Program-made: the position numbers and the translations under genes
The notes under the pieces: model-generated
What the model was told of the DNA's origin: nothing
Databases searched by the model: none
Seen by the model: the letters and a program-made list of their open reading frames with translations, nothing else
Shown: positions 51,410 through 62,600 of the stretch, piece by piece
Position numbering within the stretch: the first letter of the stretch is position 1
How the letters are laid out: the number at the start of each line of letters is the position of its first letter
DNA from: Thysanoteuthis rhombus
Taxonomy: Eukaryota > Mollusca > Cephalopoda > Oegopsida > Thysanoteuthidae
DNA length: 64,000 nt
Assembly (NCBI GenBank): GCA_963457665.1
Contig: OY735209.1
Span: 9,574,314-9,638,313, forward strand
Direction: 5' to 3'

Positions 51410-54400
51410 TCATACACACACATTCAGAGAGAAAAAAGAGACACTCACCTCTTCGTCTGTCAACATTGTTGATAGCCCTGAGCAGAAGTTGGGTATTAGA
51501 CTCTGTGTACTCCACAAAAACCAACAGTAGCTTCAAAGCCGTCTTAACAACCAGGCGATGCTGTAAAAGTACAATATAGACTGACATGATCAGAGCCAAA
51601 TTGGATCCTACCAAAATCATCTCTAACGTAATTTTCCAAATGTGCACACTCCGATGACAGAACGAAGAAAACCCTTCCCTTGACCTCTGCCTGTGCTATA
51701 TATACAGGCTGTGGTTGAATGAAGAATGTCTAGCTTTCGAGTGGGAGGCTCAAACGAAGGAAAACACTTGACAAACTGAACATCCTGCAATGTTCATTCT
51801 GCCCCTCCGAACCTCCTCCATGATGAAACCAGGAGAACAAGAAATGGAATTTAACTGTGGTGAGAAAACGGAGAGGAAAATCTACACGATGGGAAATTAT
51901 TGTTCGGAAAAAAATGAAAATGTTAATGTTGGTCTAGAAAACCTAACCACAAATTGTCACGGTTGGGTCATAGGGCACTGACATATTATCACCACCAAGA
52001 AATACATTAGAAATTCTGGGGATAATCATTTATATCAGGGGTCAGCAAACTCCAGTCTGTGACCTCTTTCTATCCAGCCTGCTGACTTCATTTGATATGT
52101 ATTGTTGCATTCCACGGTTTCATTTCTAATCGTCTTGACCCACAAGACATAAGGACGTTTTTAATCCAGCCCACCTCTAAAATATTTCGCTGACCCCTGA
52201 TCTATATTATAAGGAACTGATTTCTGTATGTTTGTCTATTTGTTTGTTACTGTAACACAGTAAATGCAGTGCGTCATAGTGAGATTTTTGTTAGCTTAGT
52301 ACCATTAGGATGTGTGAGAATAAAGCAATTTCTTGTCCAATTTTTAACTTATTGATAATGATGGGGGTCCTATCTATATCATAACAATAATGATCTGATT
52401 TCTCAACGGAGATAACTCCAGGTATATCAAATGCTAATTATAGACTTGTTATCCCATTTAAAAAAAAAATTTGATTGCAAATAATTATAATATAAATTCA
52501 ATAAATAAATAATGACTTGACATTGAGCTTAATGATGAGGGCAGTCTTTAAGCAAGTTCAAATAATTTCTCAGTTTAGAATAACATTTATATAGGTCAAA
52601 TACCCTCCAGTCATGTCTGCTTGGATAGTTCAATGTTTAGCATGTCTGTCTCAGAATGTCCTAGGGTTGATTCCTGATATGAGTGTGTGAGACTTGCAAT
52701 GATCACTAAGCTGATCCATACAACAGAAACTGGGACTAGGTCACTGGCCTCAATACTTCATTGGAAGTTTCCTCTTAAGAGAGGAGACGCTTCACTTACC
52801 CACGCGCACACACACATACACATACATATATATATATATATGTATATATAGGACTTCCAATACAGAAAAAAGGTTACTTTTCAGCATCATTTCCTTCTGC
52901 ATTAACCAAGTGTTTTTTTTTTTTTTAAGTGGCAAATTTCAGTATGTTTGAGTTCTTCATTGTATCCTATAAACCACTTCAAATATATCCTTGCAAAATG
53001 GAGAAATTATTTGTACTTACTTAAAAGCCACCTCCATTATTAAGTTCAATGTCAAGTCATTTTTTATTCATTGAATTTGTATTATAAGTATTTTGCTTTT
53101 TGGTTACCGTATCTTATGGTGTATAAGATGCACCTCGGGCACATTCTTGAAAACAATAAAAATACCCCCCTCGTTTTCCCCCCTGATTTTCATAGCTCTC
53201 CACTCTATTGGGTTATTCTAACGCTCACATCAATTCAAATCTATATTAAACCTCAGCAGTGGCTGTTCATGTTATTTGCTTTGTGCAGTCGGGTTACGAA
53301 ACAACTGATGAAGTGTCCACCTCCTGAGACAGAACTCAGAAGAAATAGTGCGTTTTATACGCCATAAAATGCGGTAGTCATGTTCATTCTAAAGAAGAGG
53401 GAGCTTTCATGAAGAAAGAAATTTAAGAAATAAAATGTCCACCCTCACTCCCTCCCATAGACACGCACACAAAAGAAAAGGTACGGTTCTTTTGCAATGT
53501 GGGAACCACCGGCACACAGGTTGTTTTCATTGCAATGAGAAACAGAACAAAAAAGGAGAATAGGGTCTCAACAAAGAAACCAGTTTGACTAGCCTTTCAT
53601 ATCGACACACAAGCAGATAGTGGGCAATAACAACAACTATAAATGATATGAAAAATGGAGACCCTTTCAGTCCCTCCCTTCTCAACACACATTTTTCTAT
53701 TGTTTAGAAATCAGAATCACAGGATGTTGAAAGCCCCTCAGAATACTAATATAACACTCTTATGGCAGACATAGTATGGCACTCCTTACTGTCCCCCCCA
53801 TCACTGTTTATTAATTTGGGAAAAAAATATTCCAACCCTACCCTTCTTATTTGGAACTGACCAGCTAATTAATTTTTGAGAGACCATCTCTACTTTCTCC
53901 TTCCTAATGGTTGGGAGGAAAGGAAAGCTATAAACTACGGATTGGTCTAAATTTTCCCACCAAAAAACAAGATTAAACAAGTGGCAGAACTTGGTTCATC
54001 TAATAGCTTTAATCAAAATAACATGTATCTGCTAATTTCAGTGATTTTAAAATTTTGTACCACCAAAAGACTCTCCAGTTCTATCTAGTTTTCTAATTTC
54101 TGTCAATACTGTACATTTTTACTTCCCATGTGCCCACCCCATCCTCACTCTGAATCTTTCTTAAATGACTAAATTGAGTGGGTGGTCATAATTTGTTACC
54201 CACCAGGCTTATGCCACCCTCTTTATCAAACTGTAACAGATTTTCCAACCCTACCTACCAATACCGATGCCCCCAGCATTTAAGTACCCAAGAGTACATT
54301 CACCAAGGGTTCTTAGGTCATTTACCGTAAATCCTTTATAAACCCACATTTTAGTTTGGTACACATCCAGATTAAATTGCACAGCTTTCTGAATTAGGAA

Positions 54401-55541
54401 AAGTGATTTTTCTAGGTTAGAAAACAAAGCTTCATGAAAATATCTTTATTTTTCAAATTTAATTTCATATTCCAAATACAGGTACTCAACACTTTTCAAA
54501 AGTTCATTTCAAGCCACTTTTTACCATTACAAAAAAAACAAAACAAGTGAAAAGCTGAAATAGCGTTCAGTATTTGTTTTGCAAGGAGCTGTTATAGAGG
54601 CAGCATACACCCCTTACTCTTTCTCTTCTGCAACAGTGCTCTGTACCTCCCACCACCTAAACCTCCAACAACTCAATAATCATCACCATTATTTGGATCT
54701 GGGAATGTTCAAAAACTTTTCCCATGTAAATCAATGGTAATTGCTTCTTCAAGTTTCTCCATTTTGGCTTACGAAAGGTTTTCATAAGAACACTCTATTT
54801 TCAGATAGCATGGAAAACCTTCAAAACTGATTGTGCATTTCAGAGGCTGAGGAAAGTTGCACTCTTATGTAGTCCCACATGAAATGGCCGTGTTTTTGCA
54901 TATTTCTTTTTAGATTGTGATTTCGGCAAATTGTAAAGCAGAAAATGTAGTTATACATATCCAACTATTTATACATCATAAGATTTCTTTTAAATTTTCA
55001 ACTTATGATTCATGATATCAGTTTTAAAAAGAAACTCTTTCCCTTTTACAGATGCTGTCCTCTAAGGAAAGCAGACCACTGTTTTCATGTGATTCCAAAC
55101 TTGGTAAAAATGCTGTTCAAGCACTCAAAGACAGCAATTTTGCTTTTGGAATGAGGAATTACTCAGTAAAAACTCAGCATTAGTTCTGCAAATTTCATTT
55201 GGATAACGACTCTCAAGGACACCCTCAATCAATTTTTGATGAGAATTTAAAGGTTGTTGCGGAAACTTATACAGGTATAACTGTTCGAGCTCTCACTTCT
55301 ACGTATAGCTAGATTTCTAAAACAACTGTAGGGTGTCTCCAAGCATATTTTTCATTTCATGTAAGACAACCTAATACTTCTGAGAGAGCAGTGGCTGGCT
55401 GTTCGATTGGCAAATTATCTTGTAAGCCTTTCATTGGAAGTTCATTTTTTAACAGGATTTACCCAGGATTGAATTACCCAGAGTTCACCTCACTTGAACC
55501 TAATTATTCCACAGTGCAAAATTACAATTTCTCATCATTGT

Positions 55542-55602
<61 letters not shown>

Positions 55603-55799
55603 TTTTTTTTACAAACTAGGAAAGTCAAAAAACTTTGTTAAAAGATTTCAAATGAAATTTATTTTGAAAATACCATGGTTAGTGAATGCATTAAACAGAA
55701 ACAACTAAATGTACCTATATATATTTACGACATATAATAATGGTACAGAACTTGAAAATTCCTGCAATTGATGGATAAAATAACTATATATTTCCTATT

Positions 55800-55867
<68 letters not shown>

Positions 55868-56609
55868 GACACTGAATTGGAGTTCTAAATATATCCTGCT
55901 TATTACGGAAATTTCAAAATTTCTGCACCATCCCAAAAAGTCTAGAAATATATTTGCAATACGAGGCAGGAAAAAGAAATCTGCATAAAAACAATTCATT
56001 TGATTTTCAATTTCCAGACACGGATCACAAATCGAGAAAATGTTGCAAAGAGAGGAGGTTGTATGCAAAATGAAGAGACTGTACTTACTTTTGATGACAA
56101 CAGTGAATACAGCCAGTGGATGGTTGAATTATGCCGGATCACTCCATTCATACCATCAACATACAACATGACCACACCAAGAGCTGAAAACAGAACAGAA
56201 AACAGGTTTTGAGAAAAAAAAACAGACCACCTTAAATCTTTTCTTCAAGAGGAATAACGAAGAAAAAATTTTTTCTAGCATTGAGCAAATTGTTTTCTAA
56301 AAAGGTTTTGTAATTTTGATTTTTTGATCTTTCAAAAGGATTTAGAAGTAAACAAAATTATCTATAAAAAAAAAATCAAAAAAAAATCAAAGGAGCAGCA
56401 CACATCAACATGTCGACTAAAGGTATGTCAGTCAAGTACGGAGTTAAACCTGATGTGGCTTCCACTACTCAGCAAGGTATGGATATCCAGGCCTAACAAG
56501 GGAAGAAAAAGAAATCATTGGATAGAGAAAAACTCTGTTTACCACTATCACATTCAGATAGTACATCTAAAGAAGACCCTAAAATAGATCTGCTGAATTA
56601 CAGCCTGCA

Positions 56610-56662
<53 letters not shown>

Positions 56663-59600
56663 TTTGAGAAATGGATACATGGTCCGAAAGAATGATAATA
56701 AATTGCGTCATATTACATTGAAACTTTTATTTGAAATGATCTCCTGTTATTACCAAGTAAATGTATCATTTGGCCTAGAGAATGTAAATAAGATAAACAA
56801 TTATGCACACTATATATATATACATACACACACACAAAATATTTTGGACAGTTTCTACATTTTAGTGACCAAAAAACTAAATAATTGATCTGCAGACAGG
56901 AAAAACAGAATACAAAGTTAACCGAATAAAAGTTGGTTTTTATTCTTCATGAAATGCTTGATAGAAAAATTGCTGCCAAAGTATACATTATTTTATATAA
57001 ATATATATAAAGGATATTATACAAATAATAAAACAACAAAAATGGAGATTGGCTGGACACTTAGAAAGGAGATATGACTACAGATGGAGCACAAGACAAA
57101 CCTGCTTGGTGCTAATGGGACAGTAAATAGAGTAGAAAAAGACCAGATACAAGATGCATGAATGAGATAGAAAGGTTTGCCAGCAAGACATGTCAGAAGT
57201 TAGCACAATCATGGTCGTCATCGAAGCAAATGGGAAAGGCCTTTGTCCAGCAGTGGACTCATAAAGGCTGATAATGATGATGATGATAGTAGTTCCTTTT
57301 CTAAAATAATCATCCATAGAAATTTTTTTTCAGGGATGATAAGTCGTTGAGAAAACAAAAACCTGGCAACAGATGTGAATCCTGTAAGATGCAGGCTCAA
57401 CTCTTTTCTGATTTGTTCATTTCCTTTGGCAATAAAATCGATTCTATTGTGTAATGGAATTGAAACAGAACTGAACAGCTGTGACAATAATCCAGGTCTC
57501 TAGTCTTCACAACAAACAAAGATTTCTATTGGAAATCAAAAATAATAATAGAGTGTTAATGTTGGCCAAAGATAAACAGAACAAGGTGTTCACAGACATC
57601 CATGCTCTGCAGTTCAAAGTCAGTTTCAGAAACGCAAAAGTCTAACACGGAGACGCAAAGTGATTGAATGAATAACGCATTTAACCCGATTAGAAATATG
57701 GGGGGGTAAATAAAGTATGTAAACATGGTAATGCAAATTTATTTGTAAAAGAACAGACAAACTGAAAGCCTGTTTCTTATCATCCTGAGAATGTTCGTAT
57801 GCAATAGGATCCGGTTTTTTTTTATAAGTAAATTTTCTATTTTTGGGGGTTGGACTAAATATAAGCCAATAGGCACATGGATTAATGGCACAGAGAATGT
57901 TAAAAAAAAAAAAAAAAAAAAGGTTTAAATCCCAGCTGAGACAGTCTCTATTCACGCCACATTAATGCCCTAGAGAAAGGCATGAATCCATCTCCTCTCA
58001 TTTTATTTATGCTGTCTTATGTAATAATGGGTGATCATTTCAAATAAAAGTTTCTATATAATATAACATAAATCATATTCACACATACAAAACAATGTTT
58101 CAATACAATTTTTGTAACACTTTTTTATGTTACCAAAATCCCAATGCAATAAAAAGCTATTCAAAATTTTCATTGATTGTATTTTTTTGGAACACCCAGC
58201 ATAAATTAAGATGCATGTTGATTGTTCTGTGTGAAGGTCCATAATTCCTCGTCAGCCCAGTAACAACAAAACACAATCAAAAGAAAAATATAAACAAAAG
58301 AGAATTAGAAATTTTTTTCTCCTAAATCTATTACAATTATAAAAAACTGACCTCTGAGAATGAAGTTCTGGTAATTCTGATCGGATTCTGCTCCCACTTT
58401 GATGAGACAATCAAGCCCTTCATTTTCGACAAATTCATGGACCAAGTCTTTGTCATCCTGATGAATAAAGTCAAATTAGAAATAAAATGAATAATAGTTG
58501 ATTTTATCATTTTGCCAACAAGTGACTGAGTAATGGTTTCATCATTTATTCTAAATAAAACACCTAGAAACAAAGATAAGATAAATGGTAGTCAAACTAA
58601 TACAATAAGTGACTGAGCATTCAGTCAAGAGATAAATCAATTTTTAACTGAGTTTAACAGATAATAACCGAAAAAAATGACTGGATTAAATCACATACCT
58701 AATTATTTAACAGAAATTCCTCAGCACACTTATAGTTGTTTCCCACGTCATTAAATCAAAACAATACCGAATTATCACTAATCAAAAATAAACCAAACAA
58801 TGATAAAGAAAAGATAAGTATTTATTCTCATTGTTTTGATTGGAGATAAACATTTATATAAATAGTAATTAACTCCTGTGTGGAGTTTTTCACGTGGAAA
58901 AAAAAAAAAAAATAAAAAAACAAAGTCTTCATTGCACGTTTAAAACCATCTTATTTTTGTACAAATAAATTAATATCAACAGCATAATATCTAACTAGCA
59001 TTCTAAGGGAAATTATGAATTACCTCCATCCGCATATGCTGATTTTCAACTCCATAAATTAAGAAAGCAATGGGGGTGGAGGTAAAATTAAGATACCTAG
59101 ATGAAAATACCACCCTAAATTTATTATTGAAAAACAAAATAACATGGATATAAACTACGGGACTGATTTGTCATGAACTTTTATTTTATATTGAAACCCA
59201 AATAAAAACCTATTTTGGAGGGAAATTTTACAAAACAAAAAAAAGAATATACTCATTGTTGGGTGTGTGAGTTTGTGTGCAAGATTTCAAATTTCTTCTA
59301 TGAACAGTTTAGGCAGGACATAGTCAAGATACGTAGATAGATACATATAAATGTCAGCACAAACCAAACCCAGCAACAGTGATTGAACTGGTCTGTCGTG
59401 GGTACCAGTGATTAATAAATGTAACATTTACATGAAAGAGTTGAAATGTTTCAATAATTCAAATAAGAATAAAATATCTTGAAACATTGTTCTACGCATA
59501 ATGACACTTGATATTCAGTACTTCTGCATGTACTTTATTGTCATTTTGTAAACATACTTTGTACTTTTTAATGGGGGTTTGCCATCATGCAACGGTTAGA

Positions 59601-62600
59601 CAAGTCTGTGGCATTGGACTGATGGCTTGTTAAGACAAGTAATTTCATTTGTCGAAGAGAACAACTTGGTATCATCATCATCAGTCTTTTATCGTCCATC
59701 GTAGGACATAGACTTTCCTCAGGATTTGCCAGACCTCTCTATTGTGGGTGCTGTGGAGCCAATACTTTCTGAACCTGTCCTGCTTGTCTCACCAACTCAT
59801 ATTCTGTCGGCCTTGGTTCTGCATTTGATCTCTGGATTTCCATGTTGAACCAAGTTCAAATTCTGGCAGGGACAGTTTATGTTCACCTCGCACTAATGCC
59901 CTGGGGAAAGGTATTAATCTACTTCTATTGGGTAAAATAGAGCAAGGGTCAAGTGAGTGACACCACTTTGGGTGCTTGTCACCTCTAAGTATATTTTACA
60001 TTTCACAAACAGGCAGAGTAAGTAGCAATGTGATATTTGGGCTCCAGGCGGGGAGGGCTGGAAGCTGTACCCAGAGTGAGGGCACTCACTATTTACTTAC
60101 TTTCATCTAAAAAGGACACGTGAACACTTTTGACTTCAGTCTTTTGAGAATTGGCTCTTGATAAGTGGGTGAAGATATACTTTTACTTATGGACACAAAT
60201 AAAACTAATGAAATGTGTTTTGTATGTACCGATAAAAAACCTTTGGTACAATAACCACAAGTTACAATGAAGCAAGATTCAAATCCAAAATGGAGCAGAA
60301 TAAAATAGCGCCATATTCACATTAAAAAACCTTAGGCAATAGAAATGCTTTGTTGTGCGGACTTCAATCATGGGAAAACTTTATTTATTACAGCATCACT
60401 TTGTTTCGATTATTTCACAAACCAAATGAATGCATAATGGCCCGTAAAGACAATCCCAACAAAGTAATGCTTTTCTATTTCCGTAGAATCGAATACACTT
60501 GAGTGACCAAAAATGAATATACTTAGAAATATATTCACCCACACACATATGCCCACACCTTCATAGAATAAAGGAGTCCAAAAAATAATAGCCGGATATT
60601 GACAATGTCCGTTTGGATTTCCATCCAAGATTCAATCCAGAGTGTGTTGGGCTGGAGGGTGTTGGTGGTCCATTGTTTGGTCAGGAAAAAATTTGCTAAA
60701 TTCTTTTTTTAAATTTTTAATCTTCCACTTGTACTGGGAAGTGTTGTGGCAGAGCTGGAGATGGTGGTCAATGGCTTGGTGGGTAGCCTCTGTGATGGAA
60801 CAGGCCATGTGACTTGAGGGTTTCCATACCACACCCTTGATCAAATCCCCAAGAAGTTGACCTCTTGTTTTTTTTCTTGTTTTTGACTGTTCCAATATCT
60901 CTCGTTCTATTTGAGCAGTTCTCTATTTTCACTTCTAGCTCTCTAAGCCCATTGAAGTTTCACTAGATGTCGGATTATGAGTGGGTCACATCCATCCAGA
61001 AAGGTTGCTTCCTTTTTTTTTTTCTTTTTACTTGATTTTTCTTGATCTGAACCCTGATTACTTTTGTTTTCAACTCAATTTCTCTTGATTCAAAAGACGT
61101 TCAAGCTTCTTGGTTCTTGGTGTGCAAATGTTACTAAATTCTAATCTTATGAATTTCAATAGAAAAATTATTGTATATTTCGGCTGATAAGATGAAACTT
61201 GGAGCACCTGAAAGACGTCCCCCCAAAATGAGATCGTTTCATAGTCCAGCAACTAAAATGAGTGACTAGACATTGAGCTGAAACTGTGAAATCCAGACTG
61301 AAATTGGGGTCTTGTCTCATCAGTAAGTTGGTAAAAAAATATATGGTATATCTATGAAAAAAGTATATTACAGCTAATGCTTCCATTATATTTGGAATAA
61401 TAAATGCACACTATATACGCACAATGTATAAAAAATAAGAGAATTTTATACTTGTTCGCAGCAAGCTGTTATAGAGGCAACATACACTTTCAGCTGTTTA
61501 TATCATTCCTGACAATATTTAATTTTTTTCTCCAGTCTTCTCTCTGTTGCCATATTTTTTCACAACATTCCATTTTTTTATTTACCAACCTGTTGTCAGT
61601 TTTTGTCAGAGGAAGTTTTTTTTTTTTTTTTTTTACCCCAAAAAGTTGGGACCTTATAAAAGTTTGGGATCAATGGGTCACGATGGATGAATCACAGCTT
61701 AGGTACTCTCTAGACAACCAACATCTAGATATATCTTTTGTCCCCCCCCTTCTTCTGCCTCCTTGGAATATATCTTTAAGCCTCTCCCTGGGGAAGAGTG
61801 GCAGAAGACACCCACACATGATGGGCAAATCAAACAAGAGAAAAAGCCTCGTAAATTGCTAACAATCTCAAGAAAAACTGATGGCACGTTTAAAAAAAAA
61901 AAAAAGAAAAAAAAAAGAGTTCTTACTGCCCTTCGGTATGTGGCTATAAATTCAACTGTAGATAGTCACACGCACGCAAAACCTGAACTGATGGTGATAA
62001 TAATGGTTATAGAAGATAGCCTATTGATATCCTCATCAAATATCAGCTTAATTATGGAGTTCAAAAAAACATATGAGGTGGAGATAAAATTGGATAGAGC
62101 TAGACACAACAGGAAACTAATCATAATGTTTAAATACTATTCTTTTGTTAAACAAAAGATGGATATCCTGTTCTAATACTCATTTCAATAAGGATGATGA
62201 TAATGAGGAGGGGAGGAGGAGAAGAAGAAGGTGAGAGATGATTGAGAGGAGAGAAAGAGGAGAAGTAGAAGAGTAGAAGAAAACAGGAAAGAGAAGAGGG
62301 TGAGGAAGGGAGATGGGGCAAAAAAACGAGGTAGGGAGATGGGCCAAAACGAGGCAGGGAGATGGGCCAAAACGAGGCAGGGAGATGGGCCAAAACGAGG
62401 CAGGGAGATGGGCCAAAACGAGGCAGGGAGATGGGCCAAAACGAGGCAGCGAGATGGGCCAAAACGAGGCAGGGAGATGGGCCAAAACGAGGCAGCGAGA
62501 TGGGCCAAAACGAGGCAGCGAGATGGGCCAAAACGAGGCAGCGAGATGGGCCAAAACGAGGCAGCGAGATGGGCCAAAACGAGGCAGCGAGATGGGCCAA

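Larger units (their letters stand above)
49127..51448 (-). other. Intron 4: hammerhead ribozyme candidate, pogo-like MITE, (TA)n tracts
   Basis: Just inside the 5' splice site are a 57-bp (TA)n tract, the ribozyme candidate and a second TA/TACA repeat. A pogo-like MITE lies at 50579-50942 and a lone fold-back arm at 49760-49815. Other parts show nothing recognisable. Confidence 0.75.
51561..56088 (-). other. Intron 3: SINE, hAT-like and mariner-type elements, long (TA)n
   Basis: Contains the hAT-like element 52036-52199, SINE 52621-52800, inverted-repeat element 53105-53376, mariner-type MITE 54866-55376 and two (TA)n tracts. Region 53400-54800 shows nothing I can name. Confidence 0.75.
56184..58351 (-). 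other. Intron 2: RTE-like LINE end and SINE
   Basis: Contains a (TA)n tract (56611-56659), an RTE-like LINE 3' end (57030-57292) and a SINE copy (57905-58010). The remainder is AT-rich. Confidence 0.75.

Noticed and set aside
60632..60895. 87-codon minus-strand open frame in intron 1 ([18 protein letters not shown])
   Set aside because: Composition looks more protein-like than its surroundings, but I recognise no family, no flanking splice logic fits FHOD, and no upstream coding continues. It could be a retrotransposon or pseudogene scrap.
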